DNA from: Rutidosis leptorrhynchoides
Taxonomy: Eukaryota > Streptophyta > Magnoliopsida > Asterales > Asteraceae
Length of the DNA stretch: 64,000 nt
NCBI RefSeq assembly: GCF_046630445.1
Contig: NC_092333.1
Coordinates: forward strand, 3,992,001-4,056,000
Reading direction: 5' to 3'
Made by a program: the position numbers and the translations under genes
Shown: in pieces, positions 1 through 13,693 of the stretch
Layout: each line of letters begins with the position of its first letter
How positions within the stretch are numbered: the first letter of the stretch is position 1
The notes under the pieces: generated by a model
Databases searched by the model: none
What the model was told of the DNA's origin: nothing
Seen by the model: only the letters and a program-made list of their open reading frames with translations

Positions 1-684
<684 letters not shown>

Positions 685-1767
685 TAGTAATATTATAAAA
701 GGGGGGTTTACCGTTTAATGACTGGTTTGTCGAATTTATATAAAGCGTAAAGATAAATGATGATAATTAAAGTGCGATATATAAAATTGCGATAAATTAA
801 ATGATAGTAAATAAAAGTACGATGAAATATGAAATAAAAGTATTATGCTTATTTAAACTTCCGTAATCATGATGTTTGACGTTTTAGTTTTAATTAATTG
901 TTACCCGGGTTAATTGTCTTTTGTCCTGGTTTATTTGATACCTATCTGGTTTTTGTCCATAATAGTCCATCGGTCATAATTATAAAATGCTCGTCAAATT
1001 AACCTTATTCCCGAAGTCAAATATTCCAACTAATTAGGGATTCAAACTGTAACAAGGTTTTAATACTTTGTTAATAATTACACCAGGTTATCGACTGCGT
1101 GTAATCCAAAGTTTTAATACTTTGTTAACAATTACACCAATTATCCTTGTATGTAATCCACCCCTGTTTTAATGAGATATGAATATTAATTTACCCACTT
1201 GATCAGAATGAATAATTAATTACCCAACCCGAATAATTAATTTAATGATCGTAAAAGATGTCGTATAAATGTCACTAAATAGGACATACATAATCATTAT
1301 AATAATTATTAGATTAACTAATTTGAAGATAGGTTCGACAGGTTCCAATGAGTTGTCATTCAATTAGACAATACCCCCTACATATTAATAGTCAATAGTC
1401 CAATGTTCACAAGTGTCGGTCTTTTGTCCAAACCTTAATTATGGTACAAAATCCAATAATCATGTCTTAATATTTAGCCCAACATCACGATTACTTCGGC
1501 TCAAATAAGCATATAAATAACTTAGTTACAAGACATTAATTTAAAAAGGAAGAACATAGCTTACAGTGGTGATTAATCGTGTAGCGTTACATGGACAGAA
1601 CTTTAAAACCCGTAAAACATTTCTTACAATAACCCAATTATTATTAATCTTAAATTAAACTTAATATTATAAATATAAATTACAGAGAAAGAAAGAAAGA
1701 GTGTGAAGAGGTGTACATAATTCGTCCGAAAATTGCTGAATTTATAGACTTGGCCAGGAATCTGAAG

Positions 1768-1817
1768 CCATGCGATCGCATGGAATTTGTTCTTCCAGGC
1801 CATGCGATCGCATGGCC
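1768..1817. repeat. Paired palindromes CCATGCGATCGCATGG and GGCCATGCGATCGCATGGCC
   Basis: Two perfect palindromes (1768-1783 and 1798-1817) are separated by 14 bases. The same pair occurs at the homologous position of the other minus-strand Athila-like LTRs, at 43890-43939 and 52894-52942. Their function is unknown. They lie in the part of the LTR expected to be transcribed. Confidence 0.9.
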
Positions 1818-2285
1818 AGCTGGGTGCAGATATTTTTGATTAAAAACGTGGGCTGCTGATTAATTTATTATATATAATATAATATATATATAATTTTATA
1901 TAATTATATATATTATATTATATTCTTGTGCATAGTTGACTTGTAATTTTAGCTCCGTTGACTCGCGCGTTGATGCTCGGTTCATGTCTCGGTTCTGAAT
2001 TTTCGAACGTCCTTTCGTACGTGGAGATATCTTGTACCTTGCATTTCGCGGCTTGCACTCTTGTAATTTTTAGACGTTTCTCATCATTAAATTGAACCAC
2101 TTGAATTATATCTTGTACATTTGAGCTTTTTGGTCATTTGCGTCTTCAAATCGTCATTTTCTTCTTTTGTCTTCGCACTTATTTATTTAAACGAATATTA
2201 CATAAAAATAGAACAATTACAACTAAAAGCTTTACATATTGGAAGGATATTGATACTAAATATATGTTCATTTAGAGCACTATCA

Positions 2286-5200
2286 CTAATCATCCCGGAC
2301 CCAACAAACATTGGGTACCAAAGTTATTGATTAATCAAATATAGGTTTATCTCAATGGTGTTGTACAAAATGAGGAATGGATAATTGATAGCGGATGTAC
2401 AACACACATGACGGGTAATAAAGAATTCTTCACAAAGTATTCGGAGCATAATGGACGCGATGTAATCTTTGGTGGCGATGTGAAAGGAAAAATCGTCGGT
2501 AAAGGTAACATTACTAATCAAAAGATTACACTTGATAATGTGTTGCACATTAAAAACTTAAGTTTTAACTTGCTAAGTGTAGGAAGAATATGTGACAAAG
2601 GATATAACATGACATTTACCAAAAATTCATCACACATAATAAAATATGGTAAAAGTGTCATAAATGGAATTAGGAAGAAAGGTCTTTATACATGTAAATT
2701 GGATGACTTTAAGCATGTAGATTGTGGCATAGGAGATTAGGGCATGCTAACATGAAACTAATTCATAACATATCCTCAAAGGACATAGTTAGAGACTTTC
2801 CTAAATTAAAATACGAAAACCATTTTTGTGATGCATGTAAAGTAGGAAAACAAGTTCATACAAGTCATAAACCTAAGAATTTCATTTCTACTAAAAGGAG
2901 TTTAGAACTTTTGCACATGGACTTATTTGGGCCATCGGCCGTTCAAAGTTATGGAGGAAATTTTTATACTTTAGTAATAGTAGATGATTTTTCAAGATAT
3001 ACATGGACACTATTTCTAAAACATAAAAATGAAGCATGTGAAAGATTTATAATTTTTGCTACTAAGATACAAAATTTGCTTGGTTGTACTATAGTAACAA
3101 TAAGAACGGATCATGGTAGAGAATTTGATAATGATGCTCAATTTGGAGTCTTTTGTGATTTAAATGGCATTACCCGTAACTTCTCGGTTCCTCGCACACC
3201 TCAATCGAATGGGGTTGTTGAAAGGAAAAACCGAACTCTTCAAGAAATGAGTCGAACTATGTTAAATGAACAATCAATACCTCAAAAGTTTTGGAGTGAA
3301 GTCGTTGCCACCTCCACCTACATTCAAAATAGAGTCTTAATTAGGCCATCAATGGATAAAACACCTTATGAAATTTTAAATGGTAGAAAAACAACCGTAA
3401 GTCATCTTAGAGTAGTCGGGTGCAAATGTTTTATCCTAAACAAAAAGGAATATCTTATAAAGTTTGAGCCTAAAGCTTACGAAGGAGTATTTTTAGGATA
3501 TTCATTAGAAAGTAAGGCATATAGGGTTCTAAATAAATATACAAATGTCATAGAAGAATCCCTAGATGTCACATTTGATGAAACTCCTCCACCACCTAAG
3601 ACTAAACCTTTAGAGGATGATGATGTGATCGAACAAGATGCTATAGAAATAATGCCAACTCAAGTTGAGTTCAATGACACAAATGAGGACGGATCTCATT
3701 TGAAACTAAGTAAGGATAACTTAGCGTCCTCAATAGATATTAAACATATAAAAGATCATCCCATAGACCAAGTCATAGGAGACATCAACACTAGAACCAC
3801 TAGGTCACAAGTATTTAACCTAATTGCCAACTATGCTTTTATCTCACAAATAGAACCCAAGAATATTAAGGAAGCTCTATTAGATGAAAGTTGGATAGAA
3901 GCTATGCAAGAGGAATTAATTCAATTCCATAGAAGTGATGTATGGGATTTGGTTCCTTTACCGAGTGAAAGCAACATCATAGGTACAAAATAGGTCTATA
4001 GAAATAAACTAGATGAGGATGGCAAAGTAGTTAGAAACAAAGCTAGACTAGTTGCACAAGGATATAGCCAACAAGAGGGAATTGATTACGATGAAACATT
4101 TGCTCCCGACGCTAGGCTAGAGTCAATAAGAATACTTCTTGCTTATGCATGCGCTCATAATTTCAAACTCTATCAAATGGATGTCAAAAGTGCCTTTTTA
4201 AATGGTGTAATAAGTGAAGAAGTTTATGTATCACAACCTCCGGGGTTTGAGGATTTTGAAAAACCTTATCATGTTTATAAACTTAAAAAGGCTCTCTATG
4301 GACTTAAACAAGCCCCTAGAGCATGGTATGAAAGACTTAGAACATTCTTAATAAATAACGGATTTGAAATGGGAAAAATTGATAATACACTCTTTATCAA
4401 AAGACATGAAAAGGATTTAGTCATAATTCAAATATATGTTGATGATATTGTATTTGGATCTACTAATGAATCTCTTAGCAATGAGTTTTCTAAGTTAATG
4501 CATGATGAGTTTGAAATGAGCATGATGGGTGAACTCAAGTTCTTTCTCGGACTACAAATCAAGCAACTAGAAGATGGAACATTCATCAATCAACAAAAAT
4601 ACATTCATGAAATGCTCAAGAAATTTGGAATGGAGAACTCAAAACCAATGGCGACTCCAATGGCAACAAATGTGAAACTTACTTTAGAAGGGGAAGGAGA
4701 ACCATTTGATAGTACTATATATAGGGGAATGATTGGATCCCTTCTATATTTAATGGCAAGTAGGCCCGACATCATGTTTAGCTTGTGCTTATGTGCAAGA
4801 TTTCAAGAAAATCCATAGACATCACACGTAGAGGCCGTTAAAAGAATCTTTAGATACTTAAAGGGAACAATGCATCTTGGGTTATGGTATCCAAAGTTTA
4901 CCGGGATTGATATTATGTGCTTTGCGGATTCCGATCATGGTGGATCAATGATTGATAGAAAAAGCACAAGTGGGGTATGCGCATTCGTGGGGCTTTGCTT
5001 AACGTCATGGTTCTCAAAGAAGCAAACATCCGTCGTATTGTCTACCACCGAAGCCGAATATGCAGCAATGGGAAGAGCGTGCGCACAAGTGCTATGGATG
5101 AAGCAAACCTTCCTCAACTACGGTATCATCTCATCTGAAATACCCATATGTTGTGATAATAAAATTGCTATAGACCTATCGAAAAATCAAATATTACACT

Positions 5201-5382
5201 CTAGGACTAAACACATAGACATTAGGCACCATTTCCTTCGTGACCACGTCCAAAACGGTAATATTGTGATAGATAATGTAGAATCTGCTGAAAACATAGC
5301 TGACATATTCACTAAGCCCCTTAAAAAGGAAACATTTAACTTACTTAGGAATGGGTTGGGAATGATGGAACATATTCCGTAA
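2286..5382 (+). pseudogene. copia pol fossil: protease, integrase, RT, RNase H
   Basis: The order is Ty1/copia, with integrase before RT. The protease motif D-S-G-C-T-T-H-M-T-G is near 2383-2420. The GAG-pre-integrase HHCC region begins near 2722 (WHRRLGHAN, then CDACKVGKQ). The integrase core holds HMDLFGP, TDHGREF and a later E in NGVVERKNRT. The RT region contains [11 protein letters not shown] and the [10 protein letters not shown] active-site box. RNase H at 4870-5382 ends with the copia signature NIADIFTKPL. It is not a host gene. The reading frame is interrupted a few times, so it is a fossil rather than an active polyprotein. Lineage assignment to SIRE is inferred from motif wording and the downstream structure. 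Confidence 0.9.
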
Positions 5383-5400
5383 AATTTAATCCTGATCACA

Positions 5401-5440
5401 CACGGTCGCACCACGGTCGACCGTGATGAGAGCCGCCTGA
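5401..5440. repeat. Module with palindrome CACGGTCGACCGTG, first copy
   Basis: The palindrome at 5412-5425 is preceded 12 bases earlier by a half-like 'cacggtcgcac' and followed by 'gagccg'. The same layout recurs inside the 3' LTR at 7370-7383 and 8211-8224. This copy lies just after the pol stop, outside the LTR. Confidence 0.85.
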
Positions 5441-6018
5441 TGTCGGACGAATTTCTTTGTCCTTTTTGCAAATCATTTAATACCCAAACAACTTTTCCAC
5501 CAACCACATCTCTTCCTTAACCCCTAACCACTGAATTTCTGGTTTTACTTTTGTCCTACCTTCAAAAAGTGGTCCATACTCTTTCAAATCTATTCAAGGT
5601 AATCACCATACTTTTAATTATATTCTTTCCAAAATCATAGGAACACTTATTTCTTGCATGAATTACTTAAATATATGAGTAAAATTATTGTAAAAAGCTT
5701 TTTCTTTTCATAATAGTGATTTCTTGCATAAAAACTCATATATGCTTCAAATTTTTAAGCTCACTCATGCACACACACATATGTTTGAACAATTCAGTAT
5801 GATACTTATCAATCTCATGACTAGTATCTACTTTTGACAAACATAGAGCAAAATGATGAAACTTATCTAAATTTTAAAAAGAAAAATATTACAATTTAAT
5901 TTCAAATTCATAGTTTTCAAAATAAGTCTAGACAAGGACTCATCTACACATGTTTAGCATATAGATTTTCAAACTTAACAACTTAATTAGTTTGCTAAAT
6001 TTGTGATTTTTCTAGGAA
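5441..6018 (+). other. Spacer between copia pol and second ORF
   Basis: AT-rich sequence of the SIRE-type element with no coding potential I can support. A leader or splice region is expected here for the downstream ORF in this lineage, but no specific site could be confirmed. Confidence 0.5.
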
Positions 6019-6800
6019 ATGACCAACATGAAAAATCAACGTATCACGAACAATAGGCAACACATGGAGACTAGAACACTTCATGAGGAGCGTGTTGTTC
6101 ATCATACCGAGTTTCCCGAGTTAACTCAACTTTTTACCCATAACAATTGTTTCTCATTTCTTGAGCTTGATGAAACCATTTATCCAACTCTCATTAGGGA
6201 ATTCTATGATAATCTTGATGTTTCCAACCCCGATCAAGTGGCATTTCGACTTTTCGATACACCTTACACTTGGTCCCTTGAACAATTCGGAACCGTTATG
6301 GCAATTCCTTCGAATGGGTGATCCTTCTATACTCCTTCGACCGATCTAAGATCACTTAATCCTACGTTTCCATTGCAACCCATCTTAGATCTCATCACAA
6401 CTCTGGGAGTACAACGAAACCTCAACCAACGGCTTCGCATTCAAGATGACGACATTCGCCACGATCTTCAACTTATTCTTAATGTCATTCGGAACAATGT
6501 CTATTGTCGGGAACCTACCGCTACTCACATCTCCGGAACCGAAGTCGTTGTCATGTGGTCACTTCTCACTCATGAACCCATAAATCTTGCCTATCTCACT
6601 ACTCAAAGAATGGGTTACCTTAGAGAACTAGGAACTCGTCCACTCCCATATTCAAATCATCTTAATCGGCTTTTCTGATTTATTAACGCCATCAACGCTT
6701 CTCATATCCCTCAACCCGTGTCTACAATTCCTATTACTTATTGGGAGGCTCATCAAGTGATCATTCTCTCGTCCGATAATGAAAGCTCGACAATCTCGAA
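6019..6800 (+). pseudogene. SIRE-type second ORF (env-like position), fossil
   Basis: Coding-like sequence begins at an ATG at 6019, right after 'tttctagga' (MTNMKNQRITNNRQ...). It contains NCFSFLELDETIYPTLIREF, LDTPYTWSLEQFG-like wording and, further on, VYCREPTATHISGTEVV. This resembles the plant-retrotransposon ORF found between pol and the 3' LTR in SIRE/Athila-type elements, often called env-like. No clear signal peptide or transmembrane segment is seen here. The stretch is broken. The identification rests on position and remembered wording, not on a search. Confidence 0.6.
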
Positions 6801-7176
6801 TGCATTTAGCACCAATGGAATTTATCCTTAAAAATACTTAATGTTGGTTCAAAACAAATATAAGGGCGGGTAGACACAACACTTGTCCTAGGATTGACGC
6901 TTGTTATGAATTTATTATTGTAATGCACTTGCTATGCTTATCATGATTGTTACTCTTTATGCTTACTATTGGTTCGAGGGGGAGCCATTTTATTTGTTTA
7001 CAGGAACATTTGATAAGTGTGCACAATTTAAGGGGAGCATTACTCTAGGGCGCGCTTAGTTCCATGTGGGACTAACCTTTTTGCTTCGACAAAAGGGGGA
7101 AAAAGTATATGGTAAGTGATGTTAACACTTATGTCGACCTACATAGTTAACACTTACTCATATGTTTGTCATCATC

Positions 7177-7190
7177 AAAAAGGGGGAGAA
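7177..7190 (+). other. Polypurine tract of the SIRE-type copia
   Basis: 'aaaaagggggagaa' immediately precedes the LTR start TGTTGGTT. This is the normal plus-strand priming site position for reverse transcription. Confidence 0.85.
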
Positions 7191-8907
7191 TGTTGGTTAA
7201 GATTCAAAGCATAATACTCAAAAGATAATCACTTTGTTTTGATGATGACACACAAGAACTGAGAAGTTAAATCATATGTAGGACGACATGAGTTCATGAG
7301 CCTAAACTATCTCTAGCAAAAGACCAATAACTAAGAAATCATCTTGGGAAAATTGCTACACGGCTGCACCACGGTCGACCGTGACATCAACCGTGTGTGT
7401 CCTGCACCAACGAGTTCAAGCTGTTCTAAAACTGCAAACCCACGGCTGAACTCACGGACGACCGCAGCCCGACCGCAGTTCTTTGTGTTACCAATCTTGA
7501 CCAAATAAAGTTTGACTAGTTCCCGACATCTATAATTTACAAAACCTTTTTAAACATGCTTATAATAGTTGCCCTCTTTGATCTTAAAAGAGTTTTGAAC
7601 CAAAAGATGCTAATTTTCATTAATCACACCTAATGACATCTTAATGACACTTTAAGCTTGATTTAGGCTAAAACACTCAAGTGTCATATCCCTTTACCCC
7701 AATTCATAATATCATTTAAACATACTAATAATGGTCATTAAAGTCCCAATTAAAGAGTTGCTCTCCCATTAGTTCTATGTATCATTATTTGTGCAAGTAT
7801 GTAATTAGTTCAAGTCTAGTCAAGTTGTAACAAGAATCATCATGTTCAAACTAGATTCAAACTAGTTCAATTAAGTTGTAACAATGTTCTAAAGGGCAAG
7901 ACACTCCCATAAGCTAAATGACAAGTGACTAAGAAGGTTGATGAAGATTTTTGAAAGTTAATGGTTTGTCAAGAGACAAAAATCTGCAATTACCTCTTTT
8001 GGTAATCAATGACAATTGGTCAAGGATTAAAGACATTCTTCTTTAAAGGACATGTCAACTTCTAAGCTTATGTCCAAAACATAAAGGGTAATGAGGATAA
8101 TTTAAGAAGTAATTGGCCACTAGTTGCAGCTACTCAACAAGGCAAAATGACAAATTTCAAAGGACAAAAACGGCCACAAAAATTCAGATGTCAGAAGTAC
8201 ACGGTCGAACTACGGTCGACCGTGCAGTGAGCCGTATGACTTCCAGGCAGATTTCTCTTTCCTATAAAAGCCAAGCCTTGAAGCATTTGAAGACTCACCT
8301 CTTGCACTCATATTTTCTCATACTTAGTGATATCATTCTTATACTCAATTTGTAATCTTTTAGAGTGATTCTAGCAAGAGTACTTGTAAGCTTAAAGTTG
8401 TAAATTTACTTGTAAACTATCTTCTTAAAGGGATCTAGAGGATAGTTGTGTTTTCACTAGGATAAGTTCATTAGGATCTTGTGGTAATAGTTATAGGTGT
8501 TTGTGAAGTCTTCAAAGGGACGTAAGAGTTCACAAGGGGCGACTTATCGAAGTACTAGTGTTGTATCCGGACACTCCACCAAGTTTGGAGTATCATAGTC
8601 AAGAAAAATCTCAATTCGTAGAATTGAGGATTGGATTAAGGAAGATTAGTTAACATCTTTCCGAACCACTATAAATCGCTGTGTTTGTTCTCTCTTCCCT
8701 TATCTTTTATTTACAATTTAACTTATATTTGTATTGTTAGCATTATTAGAGAACAAACATTTCAAATCACACTATATCAAGTTCAAGTTCAAGTTCAACA
8801 AAACGCTAAAGAAAATTTTTAAAAAATCGACTAAGTAACTATTCACCCCCCTCTAGTTACTTACATTGACATCAAATGAGTATATCAATCAAACCCCCAA
8901 ACTAACA
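7191..8907 (+). repeat. 3' LTR of the SIRE-type copia
   Basis: Starts TGTTGGT directly after the polypurine tract. The best right end is ACTAACA at 8901-8907, an imperfect inverted match to the start. A shorter end near 8870 ('ttacattgaca') is possible. It contains two copies of the CACGGTCGACCGTG module (7370-7383 and 8211-8224). A likely TATA region is 'ctataaaag' at 8261-8269. No second LTR of this family is in the window, so age cannot be estimated. Confidence 0.75.

Positions 8908-10597
<1,690 letters not shown>

Positions 10598-10680
<83 letters not shown>
10598..10680. repeat. (TA)n microsatellite, right flank of fold-back element
   Basis: About 41 TA units. Together with 9815-9913 it appears to be one array split by the fold-back element. 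Confidence 0.97.
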
Positions 10681-10684
<4 letters not shown>

Positions 10685-10835
10685 TACACACATTTTTGTC
10701 CTAATTAAGCTCTATATATCATATATAGATAGATAGATAGAAATAGAATAGAAGATAGAAGATAGATGTGAAGAAACTGAAATGACCACCTAGTATATAT
10801 ATATACATTACATGTTCAACAATATAATACATCGA

Positions 10836-11138
10836 TTATGAAAAATACAAGACCGATATAAGCTCGAAAAATTTATCTTCTTGGCAAGAAACCGTTAGAC
10901 CTCCCATCGGATGATCGAATCCATATTCTTCTTCTGATTGACGCAACAAGTCTTGGAACAACGGTTGTTCCAAAAACGATAATGGAACAACAAATCGCCT
11001 CTTCTCGTTTTCACCAACATACACCGCTAGATGACCTTTTGGCACATCCATTTGATTATTTCTCTTGCCATACACATTCAATTTACTAAAACTTTTTACG
11101 TTACAAAGTAACGAAGAAGAAAATAGCATAATACCCAT
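10836..11138 (-). CDS. SAUR-family auxin-responsive protein
   Basis: Intronless 100-residue protein. The SAUR core begins at about residue 30 with [13 protein letters not shown] and continues through [36 protein letters not shown] and a C-terminal FFELIS. SAUR proteins are small plant proteins that in well-studied members bind PP2C-D phosphatases, raise plasma-membrane H+-ATPase activity and promote cell expansion. I take the ATG at 11138 (MGIMLF...). An in-frame ATG 57 bases upstream would add 19 residues that match no SAUR I know, and the 100-residue form has the usual family length. A TATA box lies 124 bases upstream. It is the only intact host gene I can defend here, flanked by a fold-back element and a Helitron-like element. 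The member of the family is not identifiable. Confidence 0.93.
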   Translation of the reverse strand: MGIMLFSSSLLCNVKSFSKLNVYGKRNNQMDVPKGHLAVYVGENEKRRFVVPLSFLEQPLFQDLLRQSEEEYGFDHPMGGLTVSCQEDKFFELISVLYFS

Positions 11139-11261
11139 TTCCAATTCCGAGAGAGCCAAGTAAGATAAAATATGTATAAGCACTTGAAGTTTCAAAGTTG
11201 ATTATATATGTAGATATGAGATTGGATGCTGGAATTGTATATTTGAAGTTGGAGGCGCAAG

Positions 11262-11269
11262 TATTTATA
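11262..11269 (-). promoter_or_regulatory. TATA box of the SAUR gene
   Basis: The minus strand reads CTATAAATA here. Transcription would start about 30 bases downstream near 11235, leaving a leader of roughly 100 bases. No clear TGTCTC auxin element is visible in the next 300 bases upstream. Confidence 0.65.
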
Positions 11270-11691
11270 GGTAGCTTGATAACTTGAAGACTTGTATAAG
11301 AACGGAACCTCACATGACTTTTCTTATCTACATCTTTCCAAGAATGTACTTAATTATATTACAGTTGATATATAATTAATGAATTTAATTGATTTATTAT
11401 TATAATTATAATTATAATTTGAATTTCGTATTACTAAAAATAGATATAAATTCCGAGGAGACGCGTTTGACTCGGACGTTATATCAATTATTTGAGCATT
11501 TAAAAGCTAAGGTATCTGTATAGTTACACCTCAAACTGACTAATTATATTGGTATGGGTTCACATGTACTTCCTCCGTCACAATAAAAAGTTTCGTACGA
11601 AAATTCTTAGTATATTACTCCGTAATATTTTTATATGAAACTAATTTAGATGCCATTCAGAAGCTCACATGCTGGTATTGACATTTTTCTT
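11270..11691. other. SAUR upstream region, no further gene
   Basis: AT-rich promoter-side sequence. A stretch at 11567-11640 ('cttcctccgtcacaataaaaag', 'attactccgtaata') resembles Stowaway-type MITE ends, but no paired inverted terminus is visible, so no element is called. Confidence 0.45.
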
Positions 11692-12767
11692 TCTAGTGTA
11701 TTTACATACTAACTACTAGACAAAAGTTATGAATAGTACCAGGCAAGGTTGTAAAAGTCGCGAGTCAGGAACGCATCGGTCGAGATCTAAAAAGGATGCG
11801 TCGGCCGAGTCGGGGACGCATCGGTCGTTGACTAACGTTGACTTTATTAATAATTTCTTAAATATATATTTATATATGTATAAAATAGTTAATTATGTAC
11901 CATAAATTTCTTAAATAAGAACTTGGATTTAAATACAATCAAACTTCAAACTCAATTAATGTTACCCAATACATAATCGGTAAGGGCACAGAGAAAAGAG
12001 CGGCCCCAAAAATGAAAACAAACCCCAATTTTAAAACATATCACATCTTGACGAAAATTTGACTGATTTTGACCGTTTTTGACCAACTTTGACCGTCTTT
12101 GACAGAATTTGACCGAACTTTTAGCTTTAACCGTCTTTCGAGTCGTTTTCAGAAAAAACGGGACGGAAAACTCAAAAAAATGACGCATCGGCCGACGCGT
12201 CGGCCGACTTTTACAACACTGGTACCAGGGGCATTTTTGACTTTTCACTTTTTTTTTTTTTTTAATTTTAACTAAATTTCATTCCCCACATTTTTTTGAA
12301 AAATTCAAATCGACCCCCCAAACAGGGGGTAAAGTGTCAAATAACCATTTTCATAAAAAATCTTAAATAAACTTCACTCAAATATTCAACGTGTCATATC
12401 TTCTCGCTCGCAACGAGTTAAATTTTTCCTACACCATCGTTAAACTCGAAATAATTTTAGAAACACAATGTCACTAGCTATACGCAAAACGGACGCTTTT
12501 TAAAAAACGCTAAATATTTGGGGTACGTTTCATACACGTTGATTTTGCGTTAAATTTTTAAAAGTCGACAATTCCATAGCGAAACGCGGAGATGCACATA
12601 TATTGTTAATTTAAAATGACATCTAAATCTCTCACGGGTTATACCTTTTTGTTCGACTCGAGTTGCGCTTCAACGACATCATCGTTAGCTACAAAATAAT
12701 TTTACTAAACGCAATAAAATACATTAAACATCGAACCCCGGCGCGAAGCGAGGGTTCAATAACTAGT
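11692..12767 (+). mobile_element. Non-autonomous Helitron-like element with nested hAT MITE
   Basis: The 3' end is characteristic of Helitrons: a GC-rich hairpin at 12734-12756 ('aaccccggcgcgaagcgagggtt') then 'caata' and the terminal CTAGT at 12763-12767, followed by T. The 5' end is uncertain. A TC dinucleotide at 11692 ('tctagtgtatttac') is a plausible start because sequence on both sides of the nested MITE reads as one piece. No Rep/helicase coding sequence is present. Confidence 0.6.
11744..12221. mobile_element. hAT-type MITE with exact 8-bp target duplication
   Basis: The termini are CAAGGTTGTAAAAGTCG on the left and CGACTTTTACAACACTG on the right, an inverted pair fitting the hAT CARNG start. 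Both sides carry GTACCAGG (11736-11743 and 12222-12229), an 8-bp duplication as hAT transposases make. At 478 bp it has no transposase. The inside is rich in 'ttgaccg' repeats and in 'gcatcggycga' repeats near each end, which could bind a transposase. Confidence 0.92.
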
Positions 12768-12883
12768 TGGTATATATTACTCCGTATATCATCCATTATG
12801 GAGTATCTATTATCTACAAGGCACAAACTTTTGAGGCTCATTAATTTTTGTCATAGATCGACAATTTAAGTTGGTTATATATC
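12768..12883. other. Short unassigned spacer
   Basis: Lies between the Helitron-like 3' end and the PIF/Harbinger-like start. Nothing recognisable. Confidence 0.4.
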
Positions 12884-13141
12884 AGGGCATTAGACCAGGA
12901 ATAACGCGGCATTGATTGGCCACCGTCACTGTCACAAACACCGGCTAACAACGCGTGACATTATCGGTGGCGAAATTACGATGTCAATTAAGTGAGCAAC
13001 AGTCGAAATATTGGCGTTAGGATCACAGGGCACGTTTTGATTGGTTTATTTGTTTGACCATTTGAATTTAAACGGTATAATACCATTGCCATTTTTTTTT
13101 TAATTCCGACATTAATTATGTAATTTCCTATATTTACACAC

Positions 13142-13538
13142 AGCCAAAAGTTCAAACGAGAACCATAAAAAAGGCGAGAACTGCGAGAACTTTTGATTTA
13201 TAAAGATTTTCACATGTAATTAGATTGAATCACACATAAATCTTGATGAAAAGTATGAATGAACATAAAATAGTTAAAAAAACACTTATATTTTACCTAT
13301 ATAATTAAATATATAGTTTCTCATTCACATGTGCATATTTGTTTCCGAACATGTGAACAGTTTCATATAATTAACAATTTAACATGTAATTTGAGCTAAT
13401 GAACATATGATTGTTAATGATATGTGCATTAATTAACATTTGCATGTAATTTGTTGCATTTAAATGCATAAACACTATTAAATTAAATAGTTCTCGCAGT
13501 TCTCACCTTTTTAGTGGTTCTCGTTTGAACCTGCCCCT
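13142..13538. mobile_element. Inverted-repeat MITE of about 400 bp
   Basis: The left arm 'gttcaaacgagaaccat' followed by 'aaaaaaggcgagaactgcgagaact' is mirrored by a right arm near 13487-13530 ('agttctcgcagttctcacctttttagtggttctcgtttgaac'). The flanks 'ttacacac' and 'atacacac' are near-identical 8-mers, likely a degraded target duplication. No coding sequence. The superfamily is uncertain: Mutator-like or hAT-like. Confidence 0.75.
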
Positions 13539-13693
13539 ATACACACAACTTAAAATTTACATATTCAATAAAACACAACTAATCAATCTTTATCATCTTC
13601 AACTCATTTCAAAGTAAACAAATTGTCATACCCAAATCGCCCCAACAATTACTCACTAAGAGACGAGAAGACGATGGTTTAAATAATTATGGT

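Larger units (their letters stand above)
2286..8907 (+). mobile_element. SIRE-type Ty1/copia element, 5' part missing
   Basis: A copia element in plus orientation. It enters at the end of gag or start of protease (a frame at 2299-2328 reads GPNKHWVPK), then runs protease, integrase, reverse transcriptase and RNase H in copia order, a second ORF region, a polypurine tract and a 1.7-kb 3' LTR. The long region between pol and LTR and the extra ORF are typical of the SIRE/Maximus lineage. The gag and 5' LTR side is replaced by the Athila-like LTR ending at 2285. It is a broken fossil with several interruptions in the coding part. Confidence 0.85.

Noticed and set aside
11567-11640. Stowaway-type MITE ('cttcctccgtcacaataaaaag')
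   Set aside because: Only one terminus-like stretch is visible and no inverted partner or TA duplication could be placed.
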